From JABDBE01 sp049585795 (GTDB lineage: Bacteria > Acidobacteriota > Terriglobia > Terriglobales > Acidobacteriaceae), in NCBI GenBank assembly GCA_049585795.1, contig JBAVAQ010000024.1:124001-188000 (forward strand): a DNA stretch of 64,000 nt, written 5' to 3'. Shown here in pieces: positions 53,613 through 61,959 of this stretch (its first letter is position 1; the number at the start of each line of letters is the position of its first letter). The notes below the pieces were generated by a model. The model did not search any database. It was not told where the DNA came from and saw nothing but the letters and a program-made list of their open reading frames with translations. The translations under genes were made by a program, and so were the position numbers.

Positions 53613-54623
53613 ATGAACTGCCACATTCTCGAATTTGATGCGGTCGATTGGAGGGCTCTCGACAAATTTGCCGACCGAACGGTGTTCCAAACACGCGAAT
53701 GGATTCAGTTCATCCGCCAGGCCCAGAAGGCTACACCGGTGATTGCCGAACTTCGCGAGGGCAGGGAAGTCGCTGGTTACTTCACCGGACTCACCTTTAC
53801 CCGTCTTGGAGTAAAGATATTGGGAAGTTCGTTTCCCGGGTGGACCACTCCTTATATTGGCTTCAATCTACGCGCCGGCGCTTCGCGAGCGTCGGCGCTC
53901 GCTGCGGTGGAAGAAATGGCCTGGCGCAGTCTCAAGTGCTTACACATGGAAGTGTCCGATCCTTTTTTCACTGGTGAAGACGGGAGATCGTCGGGGTTCG
54001 CTTGTGAGTCTTACGCCTCTTATCGAACTGATTTAACACAATCGGAAGGGGAGCTGTTTGACGGCATGGACAGCGCCTGTCGTCGTTGCATTCGGAAGGC
54101 CGAGAAAAGCGGCGTCACGATTGAAGAAGGGCACGATCTCGCTTTCGCCGACGAATACTACGAACAATTAGTGGACGTTTTTGCCAAGCAGAAGCTGATC
54201 CCGACCTACACCGTGGATCGGGTGCGCATGCTGATCAAACACCTTGAGCCCACGGGCCGAATTCTATTGTTACGGGCGCGAGACTCGGAGGGGAAGTGCA
54301 TTGCCACCGGAATCTTTCCCGGCTTCAACAAAATCGCTGAATTCTGGGGCAACGCCAGCTTCCGCTCCAGCCAGAATCTGCGTCCCAACGAATTGCTGCA
54401 GTGGTATGCAATGCGTTACTGGAAGCGTCGCGGAGCCGAAATCTACGACTGGGGCGGCGAAGGGAAATATAAAGAGAAATACGGATGCGTCCCGCATCGC
54501 GTGCCGTGGTTCAGCAAGTCACGCTTCGAGTTGATTTCTAAGCTGCGCGATGAAGCCAGGGAAATGTTTGCGAGAAAGCAGAGATTCCTGGGTTGGTTGC
54601 AGGGCGAACGGAAACGTTCTTAG
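53613..54623 (+). CDS. FemAB-like GNAT transferase of the EPS locus
   Basis: A 336-residue cytosolic protein of the FemAB/BioF2-like GNAT group. The N-terminal lobe has VFQTREWIQFIR and the central part VAGYFTGLTF and SSFPGWTTPYIGF. The second acetyltransferase-like lobe has CRRCIRKAEKSGVTIEEG, GRILLLRARDSEGKCIATGIFPGF and DWGGEGKYKEKYG. XrtA-type loci usually hold a FemAB gene, whose members may transfer an acyl or aminoacyl group onto the polysaccharide. It is the last + strand gene of the main block and converges on the flippase gene with 3 bases between them. Confidence 0.82.
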   Translation: MNCHILEFDAVDWRALDKFADRTVFQTREWIQFIRQAQKATPVIAELREGREVAGYFTGLTFTRLGVKILGSSFPGWTTPYIGFNLRAGASRASALAAVEEMAWRSLKCLHMEVSDPFFTGEDGRSSGFACESYASYRTDLTQSEGELFDGMDSACRRCIRKAEKSGVTIEEGHDLAFADEYYEQLVDVFAKQKLIPTYTVDRVRMLIKHLEPTGRILLLRARDSEGKCIATGIFPGFNKIAEFWGNASFRSSQNLRPNELLQWYAMRYWKRRGAEIYDWGGEGKYKEKYGCVPHRVPWFSKSRFELISKLRDEAREMFARKQRFLGWLQGERKRS

Positions 54624-54626
54624 CCC

Positions 54627-56156
54627 CTACGCACGGGCCTGACGGAAGTTCCGCGCCGTGCGCAAGAATGTCATCATGCGTTCGCGGTGCAAGAGCAGCA
54701 ACGTTGCGGAATATGCAGCCGCACCGCTCGCGATTTCGAGGACGAGCCGCAGCAGCAAAGGTTGTTTTGCGAGCAGCGTCCACTTAAGCAAAGTCACGGC
54801 CACAACCATCACCGCGGTTCCGTGTAGCGCTGGACGTAAAGCTCGCAAGTAATCTCCCACTGGCATTTCGATAGTCTTGAACGCCTTCCAATACAACGGC
54901 AGAGCGACCAGAGGATAAGCCACCACCCAGCCCCATGCGATCCCCTGCGTTCCCCAGTGACTGCCGATATAAAACCCCGTGGGGAGAATGATGAGAGCCG
55001 CTAAATCGTCCCACATCACGAATCGGGGATTGCCCACTGCAGTCAGAAGTTTCCCGAGAAGCCCGACCACCGAGCGAAATGTTACATAGACAGAGAGAAT
55101 CTCCAAAGGCACAACCACGCCATTCCATTTGGACCCGAGCGCAAAAGGAATAAGATCGCGAGCGACTAATGCCAGCCCAATCGTCGCAGGAAAGGTTGCC
55201 ATAGCCAGAGTTTCGGTCAGAGTGCGCAAGTATCGTCGCAATGCAGCGGGTTCGTTCTGCACCGCTGCGAAGTAAGTCGGAATCGTGGTGGTAACGAGCG
55301 TAGTCAGTTTCTCCATGGGCACGTTAGCTAAATTCCAAGCCATGCCATAGACGCCGAGCGCCGCTTGGCCCAGCACCCGTCCGGCCGTAACGTTATCGAG
55401 CTTCTCGTAAGCTGAAGAGGCAACCACCGAGACCAAAATGTGCCAGCCGAAAACCAATGGTCTGCGGAGAGAAGACAGTCGGGGAAGAGCAAATCGATGA
55501 GGCCGGGCAGCCACGGTCAACACGGATTGCACTACGTAACCGGCCAGATTTCCCAGAACCAGAGACCAATATCCTAAGCCCAGAAATGCCATCACCAGCG
55601 TTCCGGTGGCAGCGAGGATCGAAGTTGTAGCATCGAGCAAAGACAGCGTTCGAAAGCGCATATCGCGGTTCAGCAGGCCTTCTGAAACCGCGCGAAACCC
55701 CAGCGGGACCAGGCCGCTGCAAGTCACAACCACCACCCGCATGAGTTGGGGAGTTTTGAAGAACGCCGCCAGAGGGTAGGCGAGCAGGGATGCCAATCCG
55801 AAGCATCCTAACCCCAGCAGAAGAGCCACCGTGTTTAACTGCGCGAGTTGATCGTCGCTAAGGTCACGCAAGGTGACAATCGTCTGCGGAATGCCAAACT
55901 CGCCCAGGTAACGCAAGTACGCCCACAGCACCATGGCCATCGCCACAATTCCAAAATCGGCCGGAGTGAGCAGCCGAACGACAATGAGGAAGGAACCCCA
56001 ACTCAGGATTTGGCTGAACCAATCCGCTCCCGCCCTCCACGCCAGGCTGTGCGCAAGGGAGCGATCCATCCTCCGCGTCGATTCCGCGGTGAGTGAGGGA
56101 GAATCTGCTGCGGGATGGTCACACTTAGGCTCTGCGATGTCGCGTGCTTCTAACAT
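54627..56156 (-). CDS. Wzx-type lipopolysaccharide/EPS flippase
   Basis: A 509-residue inner-membrane protein with 12 to 14 helices of the polysaccharide-transport (MVF) superfamily. Seen are SQILSWGSFLIVVRLLTPADFG near 45, the GIPQTIV turn near 100, LSLLDATTSILAATGTLVMAF near 190 and YEKLDNVTAGRVLGQAALGVYGMAWNLANVP near 260, the latter typical of Wzx/TuaB. It moves lipid-linked EPS units from the inner to the outer leaflet for Wzy. The N-terminus has about 30 hydrophilic residues before the first helix. GAGG precedes the ATG. It is on the opposite strand to the main block and is the last gene of a - strand unit that starts at 59521. Confidence 0.9.
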   Translation of the reverse strand: MLEARDIAEPKCDHPAADSPSLTAESTRRMDRSLAHSLAWRAGADWFSQILSWGSFLIVVRLLTPADFGIVAMAMVLWAYLRYLGEFGIPQTIVTLRDLSDDQLAQLNTVALLLGLGCFGLASLLAYPLAAFFKTPQLMRVVVVTCSGLVPLGFRAVSEGLLNRDMRFRTLSLLDATTSILAATGTLVMAFLGLGYWSLVLGNLAGYVVQSVLTVAARPHRFALPRLSSLRRPLVFGWHILVSVVASSAYEKLDNVTAGRVLGQAALGVYGMAWNLANVPMEKLTTLVTTTIPTYFAAVQNEPAALRRYLRTLTETLAMATFPATIGLALVARDLIPFALGSKWNGVVVPLEILSVYVTFRSVVGLLGKLLTAVGNPRFVMWDDLAALIILPTGFYIGSHWGTQGIAWGWVVAYPLVALPLYWKAFKTIEMPVGDYLRALRPALHGTAVMVVAVTLLKWTLLAKQPLLLRLVLEIASGAAAYSATLLLLHRERMMTFLRTARNFRQARA

Positions 56157-56165
56157 CGATTCCTC

Positions 56166-57572
56166 TTACTTTAGCTCTACGATGAAAACGTCAGTTCGAT
56201 ATGACAACGTCCCGCTTACCCGGCCTAATTGATCTTCCCAGTCGGAAGTGAACATGTAGAACATGCCATCCTGCGAAACGTTTCCACGGGGCGACGACCA
56301 GAAGCCGTTCTGCGCCGTGCTGTAAGTATGAGCGAACCGCCAGACCTTGGATTCCTTTCGATCCGTCTCCACGCAGAGGATTTCGTTTTCCCAAGGCCCA
56401 ACGACTTTCGGCGGCGCTCCCGGTGAATTCGGATTATCTCGGCGGTAGGCAGAGAGGCATGCGGGATTCGAATCGTTTTCGTCCACGTTGTTCCAGGAAA
56501 TGTGCAGGTCGTACCATCCTTGAACCGGCGGCAATTGCTTGATCAACGGAGATGGAGCATCCAACTGGTTCAACGGACGAATCCACAGGTCCATGGGATG
56601 GTCCTGTTCCGAAGGGTTCAGAAGATGCGAATAGCCCAGAGCATGGTGCCCCTTGCATCCCTTGGGCCCGCAGGGCGTGACTTCCATCGTATCCACATTC
56701 CAGACGAACGACGGCGCGGGGTTCGGCAGTGGAGTGATTCCGCGCACCGCGGCGCCGCTCCTCATGATTTCGACAAATTGCCCTGATTTGTTAATGCGAG
56801 CGTCGTGAATCAGAAAACGGTCGGGGATGGAGACAATTCCCTTGGCGCCCCATTGCCCGCCAATTTCTCCTGTCTGCGCGTTGTACCAGCGGCACCCCTT
56901 GGCACGATCGTAAACATAAACCAGGTAGTCTGTATCTTGTTGCGGACCGACGACCATAGCCATTCGCTGGTCGTTCGCACTCACGGAAATTGCATGGCCG
57001 GCATCGGAAAAGCCGAGTTTCAGGCATTTGGACGCATCGTCTATGTTCGTAGCTTTACTGGTGGTGATGTCGTATTGCTGCAGCGTCGGTCGTCCGCGTT
57101 TGATACCGTACAGAGTATTCGGTTTCGAGTAGCTGAACTGCGGTTCTCCGATCCAGGAGACATTGAGTGCGCCCAGCGTATGAACCCCCATGGTTTCTGG
57201 ATTGAAGTCGAATAGTTCGAGACCGCCGTCGATGCTGCGCACATAAAACTTCGTGTCATCTGTGTTCCATGAATTCTGTTCTGCGGATGACGGTGTGGCG
57301 TAAGACTCGGAAGACCGTCGCGCGTCCGTCTTCGCATCGGTCACGCGAACCATACGCGAGCCAAAGGCCGGATCGCTGACTACAGAACCCGCCGGTCCAA
57401 TGGCGGGCGCGACTTTGGGATACGGCTCAACCCGCACATCCGTGCGAGCGCAGTAATTCGGAGGACCGCATGCTTTTGCTGGCGAACTGCCACCCTGCGC
57501 GGCAACCGTCGATTGTGACGACATCACGAGTGAAGCGCTGGCAAAAATCAGGCTCGCGAGCAGGCTCGTCAT
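56166..57572 (-). CDS. Exported beta-propeller-like protein of the EPS locus
   Basis: A 468-residue exported protein. The signal peptide is TSLLASLIFASASLVMSSQSTVAAQ. The mature part has blade-like repeats: GSRMVRVTDAKTDAR, FYVRSIDGGLELFDFN, NTLYGIKRGRPTLQQYD and LVYVYDRAKGCRWYN, ending with FYMFTSDWEDQ and DVFIVELK. The style resembles TolB/WD40 or oligogalacturonate-lyase (PL22) propellers, but no lyase residue can be assigned. Six or so cysteines are present, suggesting disulfides. ATG 57572 overlaps the sulfotransferase stop by 4 bases, so the two are co-translated and it may bind or process the sulfated polymer. Function unknown. Confidence 0.65.
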   Translation of the reverse strand: MTSLLASLIFASASLVMSSQSTVAAQGGSSPAKACGPPNYCARTDVRVEPYPKVAPAIGPAGSVVSDPAFGSRMVRVTDAKTDARRSSESYATPSSAEQNSWNTDDTKFYVRSIDGGLELFDFNPETMGVHTLGALNVSWIGEPQFSYSKPNTLYGIKRGRPTLQQYDITTSKATNIDDASKCLKLGFSDAGHAISVSANDQRMAMVVGPQQDTDYLVYVYDRAKGCRWYNAQTGEIGGQWGAKGIVSIPDRFLIHDARINKSGQFVEIMRSGAAVRGITPLPNPAPSFVWNVDTMEVTPCGPKGCKGHHALGYSHLLNPSEQDHPMDLWIRPLNQLDAPSPLIKQLPPVQGWYDLHISWNNVDENDSNPACLSAYRRDNPNSPGAPPKVVGPWENEILCVETDRKESKVWRFAHTYSTAQNGFWSSPRGNVSQDGMFYMFTSDWEDQLGRVSGTLSYRTDVFIVELK

Positions 57573-58660
57573 TCCGCTTCCGTTGATTCGATGCTGTCGG
57601 ATATTTGCAACGCTTCCAGGTTGGCCAACCTGCCCGCGGGAGTGTGGGTCTTCAGCCATAATTTCGAATTCAACAGGTCGAAGTAAAAAGCTCGCGTGCA
57701 TTTTTGCCGCAACCCTGGCGTCCTCGCCTCCGGGGGTGTGCTTAAGGAATAGCCCAGCTCCTCAAGATACTCTCCGACCATCGCTTCAAGCGAGGCAACC
57801 TCACGGCCCGACAGTTTTTCCTTCCAGCGATTGACCGGGTTGCGCCCGTCATTGTGCCCCGAGAACGAAGAGTTGGGCTCGCGAAGCCTTCCCAGGCCAG
57901 TGTTTTGGATGCGGTCATAATCCAGATCATGATCCAAAAACTCACCCAACTTTCTTAATGTCGTGCGTGGGTCGGACACTAACTCTTCATAGCGTACTTC
58001 AAAGTAATCAGCAGGAAGACGCAGTCCGGACCGGCGGCCTTGGCGGACCATCCACTCCCAGTAAAGCGCTGTCGGCAGCAAACCTTTCGCTTTGGGATTC
58101 CACGGCAGCGGTTTGAATCCCCCAATCGTGCTCAAAGACAGCGCAACATCGCGGCCGTCTCTAATAATGTGAATGAAAAGAGCCTCGGGAATATCGGCTT
58201 TAATCCTCGGGATGTAGAGCAGATTATCGGGATCGTAAAGTACCCACCGCCTGACGTTCTGAGCGCGGGCGATTTCGCCCATCACGATGCGTATGAAATC
58301 TCCTCCGCTGCGGCATTCATCCAGCACCCTGACTGTCAACTGCTCAGCATCGAGGCCCGATCGGCGGAAGCCCTTGCTATGGACCCACGCATGTAACATT
58401 TTGCTTCGATTGTCCCGCTCGGCAAGGCTGCCAAATCGAGGAACGAGCATTTTGTAAACCGGCAGGTATCCCCGGTAAACCGCAAAGTCGCCTGCCGACA
58501 GGAGCGTGTCGTAAAGCAAATTTGTGCCCGAGCGATGACAGCCGATCACGAAGACAGGACGCGCTTTTCGTTCGACCGTTGAACCGCATTCCAGAGATAT
58601 CTTCGAGCCGGCCTCTGAACTGCTCCGAGACGAAATTGCTTCTGCGCTCCACGTCTCCAT
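57569..58660 (-). CDS. PAPS-dependent sulfotransferase 2 of the EPS locus
   Basis: A 363-residue sulfotransferase-family protein. After about 34 poorly conserved residues comes VFVIGCHRSGTNLLY with the PAPS loop at about 40-48, then HIIRDGRDVALS near residue 170 as the 3'-phosphate site, and YFEVRYEELVSDPRTTLRKLGEFL. It is a paralogue of the enzyme at 52596-53582: both have the loop xGCxRSGTxxL and end with a (H/N)TPxxRLxxxxAxxI tail. Two different enzymes would allow sulfation at two positions or on two sugars. ATG 58660 is used; a GTG two codons upstream is possible. The exported propeller gene follows by an ATGA overlap. Confidence 0.88.
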   Translation of the reverse strand: METWSAEAISSRSSSEAGSKISLECGSTVERKARPVFVIGCHRSGTNLLYDTLLSAGDFAVYRGYLPVYKMLVPRFGSLAERDNRSKMLHAWVHSKGFRRSGLDAEQLTVRVLDECRSGGDFIRIVMGEIARAQNVRRWVLYDPDNLLYIPRIKADIPEALFIHIIRDGRDVALSLSTIGGFKPLPWNPKAKGLLPTALYWEWMVRQGRRSGLRLPADYFEVRYEELVSDPRTTLRKLGEFLDHDLDYDRIQNTGLGRLREPNSSFSGHNDGRNPVNRWKEKLSGREVASLEAMVGEYLEELGYSLSTPPEARTPGLRQKCTRAFYFDLLNSKLWLKTHTPAGRLANLEALQISDSIESTEAE

Positions 58661-58693
58661 CGGCACAGTCTAGCACTCATCGAATGGCATGTT

Positions 58694-59521
58694 TCAGCGG
58701 AGTAGGAACGCCCGGCCGCGATCGTAGAGTGAATTTCCCAGCAAGTGTTTTGCGGCGCTTCGTACACCCTCGCGAACCTGAATCTTCCACAGGCTGTTTC
58801 CCCGGCAAATTTCCTGAAAGGCCAACAGTTCGGTTTCGCGTAGAATTGCGACGCGGCCCAAATCGAAATGATCCCCCGCGGGCCGGTTCACATGAACTCG
58901 GCTGTTGGCGAGAGAGCGGTAACCAGCCTGGCGCGCAACCTGAATCACACGCGCGTCACACCGGCCACCGGGGCAGGAAAAATGTTCAACCGGCTTGCCA
59001 AGAACCTGTTCCAGTTGCGTCTTTCCTTCGCCGATCTCGTGTTGCAGCCCGCGGTCGTCTAGATCGGTCAGATAAGCATGCGTCATCGAGTGACAACCGA
59101 TCTCAAAACCCAGAGCGCTCAATTCCCTAAGCTGGGTCGGGTTCATATAGCCCCGTTGGCCCAGAGTGCCAACCGTCACAAAGAAAGTAGCGCTGCAGCG
59201 CGCTTCTTTTAAGATCGGGGCTGCGAAGATGAGATCAGACTCGCTGCCGTCATCGAACGTGACCGCGACTGCGTTGGGCGGCGCGCTGCCATTCCGCGAC
59301 CGGAATGCGAGCGCTTCAGTCACACTCAGGCCGCGCCATCCGGCTTCTCGCAGCCATTGGATCTGAGAACGAAAGTCCGATTCCCGCACCACATACCGCG
59401 CATAACCCGCTTCCGTCTGGCAAAGCGGTCGCCCTGAAATTTCCAGTTCGTGATACATCAGGAATACGATGCCTTCTTGCGGCGTGACTGAATTCTTCGC
59501 GCTTCCTACAGCGGACGGCAT
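58694..59521 (-). CDS. Polysaccharide deacetylase (CE4/NodB family)
   Basis: A 275-residue CE4 enzyme that removes N- or O-acetyl groups. The motifs are complete: VTFDDG (Asp90, Asp91), the metal pair His144/His148 in GCHSMTHAYL, and CPGGRCD as motif 3. No signal peptide is clear, so the site of action (cytosol or periplasm) is open. It is the first gene of the - strand unit (deacetylase, sulfotransferase 2, propeller, flippase). Removal of acetyl from an amino sugar would expose an amine for N-sulfation, as in heparan-sulfate synthesis, which makes the position beside sulfotransferase 2 notable. That link is inference. Confidence 0.9.
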   Translation of the reverse strand: MPSAVGSAKNSVTPQEGIVFLMYHELEISGRPLCQTEAGYARYVVRESDFRSQIQWLREAGWRGLSVTEALAFRSRNGSAPPNAVAVTFDDGSESDLIFAAPILKEARCSATFFVTVGTLGQRGYMNPTQLRELSALGFEIGCHSMTHAYLTDLDDRGLQHEIGEGKTQLEQVLGKPVEHFSCPGGRCDARVIQVARQAGYRSLANSRVHVNRPAGDHFDLGRVAILRETELLAFQEICRGNSLWKIQVREGVRSAAKHLLGNSLYDRGRAFLLR

Positions 59522-59602
59522 AGCTAATATCTATCATGCTCGAACGCTTATGCGATGATGAACTTATGATTGCGTGGTACGCACCTGAATCTGGACTTCG
59601 CC

Positions 59603-61945
59603 GTGCCGGATAACGCCTGGCGACAAGCCGTGTCACGTCTGACGCGCATGGACCGACACGAATGTCTCGATCGCAGTCGGCAGGAGTTGGCCAAACGCGC
59701 AGATGTTTTTCTCTCCCGTATCGGATTCGATTTTGCGCGACGCTTGACCGGTTCGGCGAACGTCAAGCCAGGTCAGTTTTTCTTCGCCTCCGCCTCTGTC
59801 CCATCTCTGTTGACACAGGTTCGTCAGCGGATTCCACAACAAGCCGAGCAGATCGTCCGCCAGGCCGACAAGATCTGTCACCACCGGTTTGATCTTCTCG
59901 GCTACGAAGACCTGGACTACGGCAATCCCATCGATTGGCATCTCGACGCGGCCCACGGAAAACAGGCTCCCAGAAAGCCGTTTTACAAGATCCGTTACCT
60001 TGACTTCGACGAGGTTGGGGATTGCAGAGTCGCATGGGAATTAAATCGCCATCAGCACCTGGTTACTTTGGCGAAGGCGTACCGACTTACTGGAGATCGG
60101 CGTTATGCAGATGAAATCTTTCGACAATGGCGGCACTGGCACACGGAGAATCGCTACCCCTGCGGGATTAATTGGGCCAGCAGCCTGGAGGTAGCATTTC
60201 GAAGTCTTTCGTGGATTTGGATGTATCAATTGCTGGAAGGCACGCCCGTGATGCCCAGCGAATTTCGGAAAGAATGGCTTCGCGCGCAGGTTTTGAATGG
60301 GCGTCATATCGAGCGATACTTGTCGACTTATTTTTCTCCGAATACGCATCTGCTCGGCGAAGCGGTCGCGCTGTTATTTCTTGGAACGCTGTGCCCGGAA
60401 ATCTCTCGGGCTGAACATTGGAAGTCCTTAGGATGGGAAATTGTTTTGCGAGAGGCGCAGCGTCAGGTTCAGGCTGACGGTTTTCACTTTGAGCAGTCGA
60501 CTTACTATCACGTTTACGCGATCGACTTCTTTCTACACTCCGCTGTGCTCGCCAGTCTCAATGGGATCGCGATCCCTACTGAGTTCGAGGAGACTATCGA
60601 GAAAATGCTAAATGCTCTATTCCTGCTGGGGCGTACGGGCGCGCCACCGCATCTGGGCGACGATGATGGAGGTCGATTATTCGATCCCAGACGCAATCGA
60701 AGCCAGTACCTTTTGGATCCGCTCTCCACTGGGGCCGTGCTGTTCCATCGCGGAGATTTCAAGGCTGCGGCCGGAGAGCTGCGCGAGGAGACCATTTGGC
60801 TGTTGCGAGAGCAGGGCATTGCGGAGTGGGATCGGTTGCCAACCCATCAAACCGCCACGGCCTCCGCGGCCCTGCAAGCCTCCGGTCTGTATTTGCTCGC
60901 TGCTCAAAGCCCTCCAAGTCAATTGGTGATCGGCACCGGTTGGCAAGGCGTCCGAGGCGGCGGACATAGCCACGCTGACGCACTCAGCATCTCCCTTCGT
61001 TCCGAGGGGCACGACCTCCTCATTGATCCGGGCACATTCGAATACGTCGGAGATCACAAGGCCCGCGATTTGTTCCGCGACACGGCCATGCACAACACGC
61101 TCAGGGTAGACGGCGAGAGCCAATCGGAACCGGCAGGTCCATTTGCATGGAAGCAACTCGCGCGCGCGACGACCGAACAATGGATCACGGGAGAAACTTT
61201 CGACCTTTTCGTCGGAAGCCACGACGCCTACACGCGACTCGACCCTCCGGTCGTGCATCAACGTTGGGTTTTCTCGTTAAAGCCTGGTTTCTTTCTGGTG
61301 CGCGATCTCGCTCAGGGCGCCGGAAAACATCGGCTGTTCGTTGACTGGCATTTAGGACCGGAAATGCGGATGCAGGCGGAACATTTATTCGGCGTGAAAG
61401 GCACTTCCAACGGTTTGGCCATTTTGTGCGCCGAGAAACACGGATGGTCGGAAGAGGTCCGCAAGGATGTCTGGTCGCCGGTCTACGGTCGAAAGGAGCC
61501 GATCACAGTCCTCACCTTCGGCATCAACACTTCTTTGCCCGCGGAATTCGTAACCCTCCTGGTTCCTTTGGCGGAGGCCCGCGAAGTTCCCGGAAAGGTG
61601 ATACGGGTTGCGACTTCGAGTGCGGTGAGGCTCGTCGAAGCATATCTCTACAGCACGCCCTCAGAGGAATACAGGTTCTTCTTCGCTGAAATAAGACAAC
61701 CATGGAGTCAGGGCAGAGTGGCCAGCGATGCCGAATTCGTTTGCTGGAAAAAGGAACCCGAGGATGAGGACGATCTGCTGATCTTCTGTAACGGGAGCTA
61801 TGTGGAGATCGATGGCCTTCGGCTTGTAAGTTGCAAGCGAACCATCTCGCGGTGCGAAATGTTGGTTCGCGACGGATGTAAAGAGATTTACGCGTCCGAA
61901 CCGGATGCGTTAATGGAGCAGCAAGTCGCTGGCGACCCTGCTTAA
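59603..61945 (+). CDS. Heparinase II/III-like polysaccharide lyase or EPS-associated relative
   Basis: A protein of about 780 residues. The N-terminal alpha/alpha-toroid (about 60-390) contains YGNPIDWHLD, WELNRHQHLVTLAKAYRLTGD, NWASSLEVAFRSLSWIW, STYFSPNTHLLGEAVALL and FHFEQSTYYHVYAIDFFLHS. The C-terminal heparinase II/III beta-sandwich starts near 440 with GGHSHADALSISL and HNTLRVDGESQSEP. The family includes lyases of glycosaminoglycans and alginate; members also occur in many EPS loci, where they may edit the polymer. No signal peptide is present. The start is uncertain: GTG 59603 is used, TTG 59570 and ATG 59648 are alternatives. It stands alone between two - strand units. Confidence 0.85.
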   Translation: MPDNAWRQAVSRLTRMDRHECLDRSRQELAKRADVFLSRIGFDFARRLTGSANVKPGQFFFASASVPSLLTQVRQRIPQQAEQIVRQADKICHHRFDLLGYEDLDYGNPIDWHLDAAHGKQAPRKPFYKIRYLDFDEVGDCRVAWELNRHQHLVTLAKAYRLTGDRRYADEIFRQWRHWHTENRYPCGINWASSLEVAFRSLSWIWMYQLLEGTPVMPSEFRKEWLRAQVLNGRHIERYLSTYFSPNTHLLGEAVALLFLGTLCPEISRAEHWKSLGWEIVLREAQRQVQADGFHFEQSTYYHVYAIDFFLHSAVLASLNGIAIPTEFEETIEKMLNALFLLGRTGAPPHLGDDDGGRLFDPRRNRSQYLLDPLSTGAVLFHRGDFKAAAGELREETIWLLREQGIAEWDRLPTHQTATASAALQASGLYLLAAQSPPSQLVIGTGWQGVRGGGHSHADALSISLRSEGHDLLIDPGTFEYVGDHKARDLFRDTAMHNTLRVDGESQSEPAGPFAWKQLARATTEQWITGETFDLFVGSHDAYTRLDPPVVHQRWVFSLKPGFFLVRDLAQGAGKHRLFVDWHLGPEMRMQAEHLFGVKGTSNGLAILCAEKHGWSEEVRKDVWSPVYGRKEPITVLTFGINTSLPAEFVTLLVPLAEAREVPGKVIRVATSSAVRLVEAYLYSTPSEEYRFFFAEIRQPWSQGRVASDAEFVCWKKEPEDEDDLLIFCNGSYVEIDGLRLVSCKRTISRCEMLVRDGCKEIYASEPDALMEQQVAGDPA

Positions 61946-61959
61946 GCCCCGGGCCCAGT

